Origin: JAAYCI01 sp964367945
Lineage (GTDB): Bacteria > Bacillota > Clostridia > Oscillospirales > Ruminococcaceae
Length of the DNA: 31,639 bases
Direction: 5' to 3'
NCBI GenBank assembly: GCA_964367945.1
Contig: CAYIZZ010000013.1
Location: forward strand, 1-31,639
The translations under genes and the position numbers were made by a program. Below, piece by piece: positions 21,886 to 29,648 of the stretch. The number at the start of each line of letters is the position of its first letter. The stretch's first letter is position 1. Below the pieces are notes generated by a model. It saw only the letters and a program-made list of their open reading frames with translations, was not told the origin of the DNA and made no database searches.

Positions 21886-22875
21886 ATGTCTAAACGGATA
21901 ACTTTTGAAGGTGAACTTGAACTTGGACATCTTGGCATGTTACAAGCTGCCTCAGCACGTGAGCTATATGTAGAGGAACTGTATTCATTGGCGGCAGAGG
22001 ATGAGAGGATTGTTTTCGTCTCGGCGGACGGTGGATATGCAGGTAAAGAAAACGAATTCCGTGAAAAGTATACCGACAGACTGATCACCGTGGGTATTGC
22101 AGAACAAAACCAAGTGGGTGTTGCCGCCGGTATGGCGCTGAACGGTAAAATCCCTTACATTTCCGGTTTCGGCCCATTCCTTGCCTTGCGTACTTTGGAT
22201 CAGGTGCACACAAACATCTGCTACCAAAACGTTCCTGTAAGAATTGTAAACACACATAGTGGGCTGACTTCAGCCAGCGGACCTACCCACTATAACATAA
22301 TGGATATAGCAATAATGCGCACTTTGCCAAACATGACGTTTGTTATCCCCAGCGATGCAAACCAGTGCTGCAAGCTAATTCGTGCCAGCGTGAACTATCC
22401 GGGCCCAATGTGCATAAGAATTGCACGCGGCGCAGAACCTTTGGTATACACCACCGATGATTATGACTATGAAATCGGCAAGGCTGTTACCGCAAAAGAA
22501 GGCAGTGACATAACCGTAATCGCTTGTGGTTGTACTGTGGCTTTTGCTATATCTGCCGCTAATGCACTGGAAAAAGACGGCATCAATGTTCGTGTTTTGG
22601 ATATGCACACCATCAGCCCACTTGATAAAGATGCTATCCGTAAAGCCGCCTCTGAAACCGGCAAGATTATCACCGCAGAAGATCACTTTGTCACAAACGG
22701 ACTGGGAAGTGCTGTGGCTGATGTGATTGCCGACGAAGGCTTGCAAGTGAAGTTCAAGCGTCTTGGTATTCCCGATCATGAGTTCCCACCTCTTGGCGAC
22801 AGCTATGAGCTTTATGCACATCTAGGCTTTGATCCTGAAGGTATTAAAAAGGCTATACTAGAAATGATGAAATAG
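21886..22875 (+). CDS. Transketolase, C-terminal subunit (split transketolase)
   Basis: 329-aa partner of the preceding subunit, carrying the pyrimidine-binding domain (residues about 20-190) and the transketolase C-terminal domain (about 200-325). TVGIAEQNQVGVAAGMAL contains the glutamate that activates ThDP. SGFGPFLALRTLDQV and THSGLTSASGPTHYNIMD are typical of split transketolase and DXS-like subunits. The start at ATG 21886 follows AAGGGG and comes 1 base after the stop of the N-terminal subunit, so the two are translationally coupled for 1:1 assembly. An upstream in-frame ATG lies inside the previous gene and lacks an RBS. Confidence 0.92.
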   Translation: MSKRITFEGELELGHLGMLQAASARELYVEELYSLAAEDERIVFVSADGGYAGKENEFREKYTDRLITVGIAEQNQVGVAAGMALNGKIPYISGFGPFLALRTLDQVHTNICYQNVPVRIVNTHSGLTSASGPTHYNIMDIAIMRTLPNMTFVIPSDANQCCKLIRASVNYPGPMCIRIARGAEPLVYTTDDYDYEIGKAVTAKEGSDITVIACGCTVAFAISAANALEKDGINVRVLDMHTISPLDKDAIRKAASETGKIITAEDHFVTNGLGSAVADVIADEGLQVKFKRLGIPDHEFPPLGDSYELYAHLGFDPEGIKKAILEMMK

Positions 22876-22886
22876 GAGAAATCAAC

Positions 22887-24161
22887 ATGAAAGACAATTC
22901 TGCTAAAAGTGCGAATGCTAAAAAAGCTTTTACTCTCGCCATCGGTTTTATGGTATTCCACACAGTAATGTCCCTTTTTAGAGGCCAGCTTGGGTTTATG
23001 ATTCCACCACTTATGACTACCATTGTTGAAGATTTAGGTATCACATTGGCGCAAGGTGGTCTTCTTCAAACCACTGCCACCCTTGTTATGGGTATTGGCA
23101 TGGTGTTTGGCAGTATTCTTATTGATAAAATCGGTACCAGCAAAACCCTAGCATTGTCTCTTGTATCCATGGCACTTGCCGGTATTATCGGATTTTTCGC
23201 CACCAGCTACAGTGTCCTGCTTACCGCAAGATTTTTCATGGGTTTGTGTAACGCTTTAAGCTATCCTGCAGCACTTACTATTATTGCTGAGCGTTTCCTA
23301 GAGCAAAAACAAAGAGGCATGGCAATGAGTGTTGTGCAAGCTACAAACTCACTTTCCACCACGTTGGCATTTGCCTTGACAGTACCCATCACCATGGCTT
23401 TGGCCAGCTGGAATAATGTAATGTTACTTTGGGGTGTTGTGGGCCTTGGCCTTGCAGTTGTCTTCACAATTGCCGACATTAAACCAAGCAAATTCTTTGC
23501 ACAACGTAATGCTGAAATCGCAAAACAAAATGCACCCGCAGAGGCTGCACCTGTAGCGGCAAAAGAGCCGGTTGGCGCCAGTTTGATTGCTGCACTTAAA
23601 AAGCGCCCTGTAATCTCAGGTGTTATCTCTTTCACCGGCGCAACATGGCTTTACATGATATTCAATATCTATCTTCCCACAATACTACAAACAGTTCACG
23701 GTTTATCGCCCGCCGAAGCCGGCAGCACCACCAGCCTTATCAACTTTGCCGGTATCATCTCTTGCTTAATCTGCGGCTTGTTCCTAGGCAAAATCAAAAA
23801 CTTCAAGCCTTTCATCATCATTCTTATGGTTCTGCTACCCGTTAGTGGTGTTGCCGCAATGTTCGTGCAACCCGGCATAATGCTTAGCCTTTGCATGATA
23901 GGCATCGGCATATCCTTCTTCTGCTATGTTCCTATCATTAACACCGCTGTGGTAATGGCTCCCGGAATGACACCAAAAATCCTTGCCGCCGGTAATGCAC
24001 TGTGGACACTTCTTGGTAACGTTCTTACCATGCTTATCCCCATCTGGTTCGACAGCTTGCAACAATCCTTCGGCATGACAACTGCTGTGCTGATTCTCTG
24101 CCTAGGCGGCGTATTCTCCGTCATCGGCGCACTGATGTTCCCCGGCAAAGAAAAAGCTTAA
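22887..24161 (+). CDS. MFS transporter (12 helices)
   Basis: Major facilitator protein of 424 aa with about 12 predicted transmembrane helices in two halves, joined by a cytoplasmic loop rich in Ala and Glu near residues 205-235. DKIGTSKTLALS corresponds to the loop 2-3 motif A region. It belongs to the anion/cyanate-permease-like side of MFS rather than to sugar porters, judging by the lack of PESPR-type motifs; this is uncertain. It follows the transketolase gene by 11 bases with AGGAG as RBS. A second transporter in the operon, besides the GPH symporter, suggests either a second substrate or export of an acidic end product. Confidence 0.85.
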   Translation: MKDNSAKSANAKKAFTLAIGFMVFHTVMSLFRGQLGFMIPPLMTTIVEDLGITLAQGGLLQTTATLVMGIGMVFGSILIDKIGTSKTLALSLVSMALAGIIGFFATSYSVLLTARFFMGLCNALSYPAALTIIAERFLEQKQRGMAMSVVQATNSLSTTLAFALTVPITMALASWNNVMLLWGVVGLGLAVVFTIADIKPSKFFAQRNAEIAKQNAPAEAAPVAAKEPVGASLIAALKKRPVISGVISFTGATWLYMIFNIYLPTILQTVHGLSPAEAGSTTSLINFAGIISCLICGLFLGKIKNFKPFIIILMVLLPVSGVAAMFVQPGIMLSLCMIGIGISFFCYVPIINTAVVMAPGMTPKILAAGNALWTLLGNVLTMLIPIWFDSLQQSFGMTTAVLILCLGGVFSVIGALMFPGKEKA

Positions 24162-24218
24162 TATGCACACACTATATTTAAATTTATAACTTCAAACAAC
24201 CTATGAGGAGGGTAAATC

Positions 24219-25064
24219 ATGTCTGAATATTATGATATCTATCCAAAAGACAGATGGCGTGAGCCCGAATACAAACTAATTGATAAGTTTTCCCTTAAAG
24301 GCAAAAAAGGCTTTGTCACTGGTGGCGCCGGTGGCATCGGCCGCAACACTGCCGCCGCATGGGCAGAAGCCGGCGCCGATGTTTGCCTGGTAGATATACC
24401 CGTGGCGGAAGACAGAATGAAAGAACTGTGTAAAGAGCTTTCCGATCGCTACGACGTAAACGTCTGCTATGCTCTTTGCGATGTATCGGACGAAAAGCAA
24501 GTGGAAGCCTTAAAAGACGAGCTGATTGAAAAACTGGGCACGGTGGATATCGCCCACATCAACGCCGGTGTTTGCCTACCCGGAGACAACAGCGATGTAT
24601 CTGTAGCCAACTGGAAGAAAACTATAGATATAAACCTCACCGGTGCACACCTAACTGCACAAATTGCTCAGCATATAATGCGAGAGCACGAGCACGGTGG
24701 ATCTATAATCTTCACATCATCGCTGTCCGGCTACAACGCAAACTTCATTGCAGGCGGTCCGACACCTGTGTGCAGCTACGGCGCAACAAAAGCAGCCGTG
24801 TCACAGCTGGCAAGATATATGGGCGCAGACCTTGCCAAATATGGCATTCGCTGCAACTCCATCTCTCCGGGCTATGTCTGGTCAGGTATACACGAGGGTG
24901 TCATGAACAAAACCGGACACGATATGTTACTTGAAGTGGTGCCTATCAAACGTTTCGGACGCAACGACGAGCTGCAAGGAGCAATATTGTTCCTTTCCAG
25001 TGATGCATCTTCCTATGTCACCGGCATTAATATTCCGGTGGATGGTGGATATTCCATTTTCTAA
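24219..25064 (+). CDS. SDR-family NAD(P)-dependent dehydrogenase
   Basis: Classical short-chain dehydrogenase of 281 aa. The cofactor motif TGGAGGIG is at residues 34-41, NAG at 115-117, and the catalytic Ser near 168 with Tyr187 and Lys191 in SYGATKAA; NIPVDGGYSIF closes the fold. An acidic residue at the end of the second strand (Asp59 in LVDIP) suggests NAD(H) preference. The extra 25 residues at the N terminus and the GGYS/T ending resemble polyol and sorbose/mannitol-type SDRs. GAGGAGGG gives a strong start. As last gene of the transketolase operon it probably interconverts a polyol and a ketose, or a keto sugar and its reduced form. The substrate is not known. Confidence 0.9.
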   Translation: MSEYYDIYPKDRWREPEYKLIDKFSLKGKKGFVTGGAGGIGRNTAAAWAEAGADVCLVDIPVAEDRMKELCKELSDRYDVNVCYALCDVSDEKQVEALKDELIEKLGTVDIAHINAGVCLPGDNSDVSVANWKKTIDINLTGAHLTAQIAQHIMREHEHGGSIIFTSSLSGYNANFIAGGPTPVCSYGATKAAVSQLARYMGADLAKYGIRCNSISPGYVWSGIHEGVMNKTGHDMLLEVVPIKRFGRNDELQGAILFLSSDASSYVTGINIPVDGGYSIF

Positions 25065-25086
25065 CTCTTAAGCAACCGTTCAAAAA

Positions 25087-25124
25087 CTAAAGTGCACGCC
25101 GGCAAACGCTGGCGTGCACTTTAG
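25087..25124 (+). terminator. Intrinsic terminator of the sugar operon
   Basis: CTAAAGTGCACGCC and GGCGTGCACTTTAG form a perfect 14-base stem around a 10-base loop, 22 bases after the SDR stop codon. The T tract after it is short. Confidence 0.8.
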
Positions 25125-25143
25125 CTTTAAGTAGCAACTTGAA

Positions 25144-25442
25144 GCTGTTACGACAAACAACTATAAGGATCATAAAAAAACGCACATATAAAAAAAGACA
25201 CCGAGCTTCAATCGGTGCCTGATTGGGTGCAGCCTCAGGCTGCTGTTACGACAAACAACTATAAGAGTCATAAAAAAACGCACATATAAAAAAAGACACC
25301 GAGCTTCAATCGGTGCCTGATTNNNNNNNNNNNNNNNNNNNNNNNNNNNNNNNNNNNNNNNNNNNNNNNNNNNNNNNNNNNNNNNNNNNNNNNNNNNNNN
25401 NNNNNNNNNNNNNNNNNNNNNNGGGTGCAGCCTCAGGCTGCT
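25144..25442. repeat. 98-bp tandem repeat carrying minus-strand terminators, interrupted by an assembly gap
   Basis: Copy 1 is 25144-25241. Copy 2 starts at 25242 and reaches 25322, where 100 Ns begin. After the Ns, 25423-25442 resumes the repeat at the exact next base of the unit. Copies differ only at GGATC versus GAGTC. Each unit contains GACACCGA...TCGGTGCC preceded by AAAAAAA, which on the minus strand is an intrinsic terminator, plus a GCAGCC-TCA-GGCTGC hairpin. The last copy overlaps the stop codon of the flavin reductase gene. The real copy number is unknown. Confidence 0.85.
25323..25422. other. Assembly gap (100 Ns)
   Basis: Exactly 100 Ns, a conventional placeholder for a gap of unknown length, set inside the tandem repeat. 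Confidence 0.97.
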
Positions 25443-25977
25443 ACTTTAAAATATATGCATTCACTATCTCACCGTAGTATGCTGTGTGATAGTCTTTATT
25501 CGAACCGTAAAAAGAACTATCTACATCTTGTGGATAAAACTTTGCATTATTCTCATCTGTGATTTCAGCAGAATCTTGCAACTGCTTATATATCACTTTA
25601 CACTCAAGTGTCAACGGTAATTCTTTAATAGCCGGCACAGAAACACTTTCACCATCTACCAGTGTTAGGCCCAGTTCTTTGATTTTATCCATGTCATGCC
25701 CTGATTTAGTTCCACACACGCTGTAAACGGTTTTATCCATATCTTTTAGTGGTATATTAATTGTAAACTCGGGGTTTTTATCAAGTAGTTGTTTTGTAAA
25801 GCGGTTTTCCCTTACAAAAGCGGTGAAAATCGGCTTTTGCCATTCGATTCCAAATGTCCCCCACGAAATCACCATAGGGTTCACCCTATCATCAGCCTTT
25901 GCCGTTAAAAGCACACCTTTTTTCACTCCGTTTAAAATCTCACTGCAATAATCAAACACATCTATTTTTTCTTTCAT
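25441..25977 (-). CDS. Flavin reductase-like FMN-binding protein
   Basis: Member of the flavin reductase-like split-barrel family, 178 aa. KKGVLLTAKADDRVNPMVIS, then WGTFGIEWQKPIFTAFVREN and FTINIP are the typical flavin-binding strands and loops. YSVCGTKSGHDMDK corresponds to the conserved segment after the barrel. Such proteins bind FMN and reduce flavins or act as small flavin-linked electron carriers in anaerobes; the partner is not visible here. AGGAGG lies 9 bases before the ATG. Its stop codon (TAG, CTA on the plus strand at 25441-25443) is provided partly by the terminal repeat unit, so the array may have altered its last codon or its 3' end. It is divergent from the HD-GYP gene. Confidence 0.85.
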   Translation of the reverse strand: MKEKIDVFDYCSEILNGVKKGVLLTAKADDRVNPMVISWGTFGIEWQKPIFTAFVRENRFTKQLLDKNPEFTINIPLKDMDKTVYSVCGTKSGHDMDKIKELGLTLVDGESVSVPAIKELPLTLECKVIYKQLQDSAEITDENNAKFYPQDVDSSFYGSNKDYHTAYYGEIVNAYILK

Positions 25978-26042
25978 CTTTAAAAACCTCCTATTAATTT
26001 ACTACTACTTATATGATATACCAATTTCTACTCAAAAACAAG

Positions 26043-26121
26043 TTGTCACACTATTTTTTATGATATAACGACTTTTATAACAACTTAATTTTTTCAAAAT
26101 ACTTGTAGAATTATGTGACAA
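26043..26121. promoter_or_regulatory. Widely spaced inverted TTGTCACA / TGTGACAA motifs in the divergent region
   Basis: TTGTCACA (26043-26050) and TGTGACAA (26114-26121) are exact reverse complements. Each is followed within 8 bases by TTTATGATATA. They lie between the flavin reductase and HD-GYP genes. TGTGA is a half-site of CRP/FNR-type regulators, but a single compact dyad is missing, so this is tentative. Confidence 0.25.
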
Positions 26122-26198
26122 TTTATGATATACTTATTTACCCACATTAAACGAAAGAAACTGTGGGAAAAATATTTTTTTTAAAGAAACGGGTTTAT

Positions 26199-27488
26199 AT
26201 GTCTACATTTAAATGCGGAAATAATATTGTGCTTTTATGCTCTAAAGCTTTACGTTTTTTTGATGAAAGGCTTATCAATCACGGTGAGCGTGTTGCTTAT
26301 CTTGCCTCAAAAATAATAGAAGAGCTTGATGATAATATAGATTTCAATCCCTCTACTTTATATCTTATGAGCATATTCCATGATATCGGAGCGTATAAAA
26401 CCGAGGATATTAACAATATTTTAAAGTTTGAGACTGCCAACGCAGACGAGCATTCTGTGTATGGGTATCTTTTTCTTAAATATTTAACACCTATAACAGA
26501 CAACTGCGAGGCTGTTTTGTATCATCACACACCTATAGCCTTGCTGGATGGTGTCGACCCGATGGTTGTTGCATATGCGCAGATAATTAACCTAGCTGAT
26601 AAAATTGATGTGGGCTACTTAAAAACCAGCTCTTTTGAGAAAATTTATTCAGGTATATTAAAAGGTGGTCATATTGAAGACAAATACATGATAGCCTTAA
26701 GAAAGATGCTTGACAATAAAAAAATACGCGAAGACCGTTTCAACGAAGATGCAAAAGAATGGTCTTATAAAATGGTGGATTCGCTTAATTTAACAACAGA
26801 TGATTTAGTTAAATACCTAAAGATGATAATCTACTCAATGGAGTTTAAAAGTCCTGTCACCATGCTTCACTCAGTGAACACCACCACCATAAGCGTGTTT
26901 TTAGGCCAAAAGCTGAACCTGACAAACGATGTACTGGAAAAGCTTTATTACAGCGCCCTGCTACATGATGTTGGCAAAATAGCCATACCTGAATCCATCT
27001 TAGAATTTAAAGGCAAGCTGGACTCTGACAAAATGATAATTATGCGTACACACTCTTCCTATACCGAAGAAATCTTGGACGGGTTATTTGACCAAGATAT
27101 AATAGACTATGCTGTGAATCATCACGAAAAACTTAACGGCACAGGGTATCCAAAAGGCCTTAGCGCAAAAGATCTTACCACCGAAATGCGGATTGTTGCC
27201 ATAGCTGATATCACCAGCGCTTTGATAAGCAAACGAAGCTATAAAGGTGAATATGATTGGGAGAAAACTGTTTTTATACTGAATGACATGGCGCAACAAA
27301 ATCAAATAGACGCCGATATAGTAAAACTTATTGCAAATAACAAAAGTGAACTGCAAGAAATGCTTGATATGGTTTCACAACCCGTGGAAGATGTATACAA
27401 CAAAATTTTCACCGAATATAACAAACTTTTACTTGAACTAAAACAAGCACGACTGACATTAAAACAGCAAAAATCCTGCACAACCTAG
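26199..27488 (+). CDS. Tandem HD / HD-GYP domain protein, probable c-di-GMP phosphodiesterase
   Basis: Cytoplasmic protein of 429 aa with two metal-dependent HD phosphohydrolase domains. The first has HGERVAYLASKII, FHDIGAYKTED and YHHTP within residues about 25-160. The second, at about 210-390, has LLHDVGKIAIP, the THSSYTEEIL histidine, NHHEKLNGTGYPKGL (the GYP signature) and IADITSALISKR. Complete HD and GYP motifs indicate hydrolysis of c-di-GMP to pGpG or GMP. The HD-domain tandem is a known architecture of clostridial HD-GYP proteins. I prefer ATG 26199; a GTG at 26163 in the same frame would add 12 residues, and neither has a strong RBS. It is divergent from the flavin reductase gene. 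Confidence 0.88.
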   Translation: MSTFKCGNNIVLLCSKALRFFDERLINHGERVAYLASKIIEELDDNIDFNPSTLYLMSIFHDIGAYKTEDINNILKFETANADEHSVYGYLFLKYLTPITDNCEAVLYHHTPIALLDGVDPMVVAYAQIINLADKIDVGYLKTSSFEKIYSGILKGGHIEDKYMIALRKMLDNKKIREDRFNEDAKEWSYKMVDSLNLTTDDLVKYLKMIIYSMEFKSPVTMLHSVNTTTISVFLGQKLNLTNDVLEKLYYSALLHDVGKIAIPESILEFKGKLDSDKMIIMRTHSSYTEEILDGLFDQDIIDYAVNHHEKLNGTGYPKGLSAKDLTTEMRIVAIADITSALISKRSYKGEYDWEKTVFILNDMAQQNQIDADIVKLIANNKSELQEMLDMVSQPVEDVYNKIFTEYNKLLLELKQARLTLKQQKSCTT

Positions 27489-27510
27489 TATGGCACTTAA
27501 TAGTAATAAC

Positions 27511-27551
27511 AAAAGATGGTAGTCGACATTTTGCCGATTTCCATCTTTTTT
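27511..27551 (+). terminator. Intrinsic terminator after the HD-GYP gene
   Basis: AAAAGATGG pairs with CCATCTTTT, with an inner TCG/CGA pairing, and ends in a T tract. It lies 22 bases past the stop. Confidence 0.7.
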
Positions 27552-27643
27552 ATATGCTTTATTGCGCCGTGCAAAACTCATCTATTGTCATTTTTTTCAT
27601 CCCCAATCGCATGCTTATATTACAAATATTTTAATATTGTTTG

Positions 27644-27672
27644 TTGCATAAACCTATATCATATGGTAAAAT
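27644..27672 (+). promoter_or_regulatory. Promoter of the small membrane protein gene
   Basis: TTGCAT (27644-27649), 17-base spacer, TAAAAT (27667-27672), 38 bases before the ATG. Confidence 0.45.
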
Positions 27673-27709
27673 TCACACAGAAAAATTATAGTGCAAAGGG
27701 GATATTTTC

Positions 27710-27985
27710 ATGTCAGAGATGTTTGAGGTATTTATGGTGGTTTGTTTTGGTATTTCGTGGCCGACATCTATTTGGAAGTCTTACAAATCACGAACAGCCA
27801 AAGGGAAAAGTATCATGTTCTTATGCTTTATTTTCATAGGGTATATTTGCGGAATTATCAGTAAGTTCACAGCCGGAAACATCACCTATGTGGTGATATT
27901 TTACATCCTAAACCTTATCATGGTTTTCACCGATATTATTTTGTATGCTCGCAACAAGCGTATCGACAAAATGAACGCAATATAG
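27710..27985 (+). CDS. Small three-helix membrane protein, PQ-loop/SemiSWEET-like
   Basis: 91-aa membrane protein with three predicted helices (about residues 3-19, 34-53 and 57-82). The first helix ends in GISWPTSIWKSYKSRTAKG, whose conserved Pro and following basic KSYKSRTAKG loop resemble the PQ-loop of SemiSWEET and related three-helix transporters. SemiSWEETs dimerise to carry sugars, but the usual PQ pair is not exact here, so transport is only a suggestion. AAAGGGG stands 9 bases before the ATG and a plausible promoter and terminator flank it, so it appears to be a single-gene transcription unit. I have seen this protein style in Clostridia as hypothetical membrane proteins. Confidence 0.7.
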   Translation: MSEMFEVFMVVCFGISWPTSIWKSYKSRTAKGKSIMFLCFIFIGYICGIISKFTAGNITYVVIFYILNLIMVFTDIILYARNKRIDKMNAI

Positions 27986-27992
27986 CAAAATC

Positions 27993-28029
27993 AAAAGGCG
28001 CATTCAGTAAAATGAATGCACCTTTTTTT
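27993..28029 (+). terminator. Intrinsic terminator after the small membrane protein gene
   Basis: AAAAGGCGCATTCA pairs with TGAATGCACCTTTT around a 6-base loop, followed by more Ts. Confidence 0.85.
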
Positions 28030-28293
28030 ATTTATTAACTTAAATCAATATATTCCTCCACAGCAGTCGGTGTTGTTTATGCCGGTTTCATATCTATCAT
28101 TAAACCCCGACACTTTTCAAAATCAAGTGTATTTCTCTATATCTAAAAGCTAGAAAATGCTATAATAACATCATAAAACACTCTGAAATTGAACATGCAA
28201 TTTTCGGAAGAAAAATGCTGATATGTGTTGTATAATCAAGCTAGTATTGCAAAGTATGAAGTGTGTAACTTAATAATAAACAATGTATAATCG
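28030..28293. other. AT-rich intergenic stretch without a recognised gene
   Basis: No coding frame with an RBS and no strong hairpin. TATAAT occurs at 28231-28236 and could be a -10 for the alkD-like gene, but no convincing -35 stands 16-18 bases upstream. Confidence 0.5.
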
Positions 28294-28998
28294 ATGGTGA
28301 AAACAATGTATGAAAAAGAGGCTGAAATTCGACAAGAGTTATTTTCTTTAAGTGAGGAAAAATTCAAAGAATTTGCTAGTTCTTTGATTCCCGGATGTGA
28401 CAATCTTATCGGGGTGCGTATCCCAAAACTACGAAAAATCGCCAAGAAAATCGTGAAAGATAATCCTATTGATTTCCTTGATAATGCTGAAGACATATAT
28501 TTTGAAGAAACCATGCTAAAAGCGCTCATTATCGGAAATATGAACGAAGACATTGAAGTGATGCTAGAGCAAATAGCTATGTTTGTTCCTAAAATCACAA
28601 ACTGGTCACTGTGTGATAGTTTTTGCAACGAGCTTAAAATTGTTCGCTTGCATAAAGAGCGTGTGTGGACGTTTTTACAGCGATATCATCAATCAAATGA
28701 AGCATATGAAATACGATTTGTAGTGGTGATGCTACTTTTTCATTACATGGAAAAGCAATATCTTGATGATATTTTATTTATCTGCGATGTTATCACCCAT
28801 GAAGATTATTACGTAAAAATGGCTGTTGCATGGTGCTTGCAAGTATGCTTTGTAAACTTCCAAAGCGAAACAATGGCATACCTTGAAGAAAACAACCTTG
28901 ACGACGAAACCTATAACAAAACTTTGCAAAAAATAAGAGAGTCGCTGAAGGTTGATAAAGCCACAAAAGAAGTAATCAAATCAATGAAAAGAGAGTAA
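28294..28998 (+). CDS. AlkD-like DNA alkylation repair protein
   Basis: Member of the DNA alkylation repair family (AlkD), 234 aa and all alpha-helical HEAT-like repeats. GVRIPKLRKIAKKI near residue 47, the TNWSLCDSF segment near residue 107 and the EIRFVVVMLLFHY and VKMAVAWCLQVCF helices are typical of the family. AlkD excises positively charged N3- and N7-alkyl bases without flipping them. There is no obvious RBS; ATG at 28306 is an alternative start. It is followed after about 60 bases by an Ada-type regulator gene on the same strand, which supports a role in methylation damage repair. Confidence 0.88.
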   Translation: MVKTMYEKEAEIRQELFSLSEEKFKEFASSLIPGCDNLIGVRIPKLRKIAKKIVKDNPIDFLDNAEDIYFEETMLKALIIGNMNEDIEVMLEQIAMFVPKITNWSLCDSFCNELKIVRLHKERVWTFLQRYHQSNEAYEIRFVVVMLLFHYMEKQYLDDILFICDVITHEDYYVKMAVAWCLQVCFVNFQSETMAYLEENNLDDETYNKTLQKIRESLKVDKATKEVIKSMKRE

Positions 28999-29002
28999 CT
29001 AC

Positions 29003-29042
29003 GCCTTTAAAATCCGGTTTTTCAAAGCACGTATTTTAAGGC
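29003..29042. promoter_or_regulatory. Hairpin between the alkD-like and adaA-like genes
   Basis: GCCTTTAAAAT and ATTTTAAGGC pair with one bulge around a 19-base loop. There is no T tract, so it is not a typical terminator. It could be an operator or processing site just ahead of the adaA RBS. Confidence 0.3.
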
Positions 29043-29069
29043 AAAATCAAAAAAGGAATGGTTGTTTCA

Positions 29070-29648
29070 ATGACTGAAACTAGTTTCAACATAACATCCG
29101 ATGAAATGTATGATGCCGTAATTTCAAACAATGAAAGTTACGACACTGTGTTTTTTTATGCCGTGAAATCCACCGGTATTTATTGCAGACCATCTTGCAA
29201 GTCAAAAACACCTAAAGTGGAAAATATAGAGTTTTACAAAACAGCTACTGAGGCCGCAAGCGCAGGATACAGACCATGCAAAAGATGCCGAAGTGATTTG
29301 CTTGACTACAAGCCGATGAAGGATATAGCCGAAAAGCTGAAAAATCTTATTGACGATATGTTTAACGAAGCAGAAACATTAAACAATGAAATAGACAAGC
29401 TCGGGCTTTCACGCAAGCGAATGGTGGAAGTTTTCAAAGAAGAGTATGGCTTCACTCCAAGCAACTATGTAAACGAACTAAGGTACAAAGAAGCCACAAG
29501 GCTTTTAGAAAAAACCAACAACGAAATAATTGATATTGCATACTCGGTGGGTTTTGGCAGTCTATCTGCTTTTTATAAATTCTTCAAGGGAAAGGCGAAC
29601 ATCTCCCCTGCGGCTTACAGAAAAGAATGTAGCAGAGGTGGGAAATGA
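29070..29648 (+). CDS. adaA: AdaA-like methyl-phosphotriester-responsive AraC regulator
   Basis: Two-domain regulator of 192 aa. The N-terminal Ada zinc domain has Cys39, Cys43, Cys70 and Cys73 in GIYCRPSCKS and YRPCKRCRSD, nearly the same positions as Cys38/42/69/72 of E. coli Ada. Cys39 should accept the methyl group from an Sp-methylphosphotriester. Residues about 90-190 form an AraC-type double HTH (KRMVEVFKEEYGFTPSNYV, then IDIAYSVGFGSLSAFYKFFKG). The O6-methylguanine transferase domain of full Ada is missing, as in B. subtilis AdaA. I chose ATG 29070 for its spacing to AAAAGGA and fit to Ada; ATG 29058 overlaps the RBS. It probably activates this operon upon methylation damage. Its stop overlaps the start of the DUF1848 gene (ATGA). 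Confidence 0.9.
   Translation: MTETSFNITSDEMYDAVISNNESYDTVFFYAVKSTGIYCRPSCKSKTPKVENIEFYKTATEAASAGYRPCKRCRSDLLDYKPMKDIAEKLKNLIDDMFNEAETLNNEIDKLGLSRKRMVEVFKEEYGFTPSNYVNELRYKEATRLLEKTNNEIIDIAYSVGFGSLSAFYKFFKGKANISPAAYRKECSRGGK

Noticed and set aside
21015..22875. Split transketolase as part of the sulfoquinovose (sulfo-TK) pathway
   Set aside because: No isomerases, sulfoacetaldehyde dehydrogenase or sulfonate exporter genes are evident beside it; the SDR and GPH genes do not suffice.
25144..25442. Tandem repeat considered as a CRISPR array
   Set aside because: The units are contiguous 98-bp copies without distinct spacers and contain terminators; no cas genes are near.
27516..27839. 107-codon open frame starting inside the terminator of the HD-GYP gene
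   Set aside because: It overlaps the terminator and the better-supported small membrane protein in another frame, has no RBS and gives an unrecognisable peptide.
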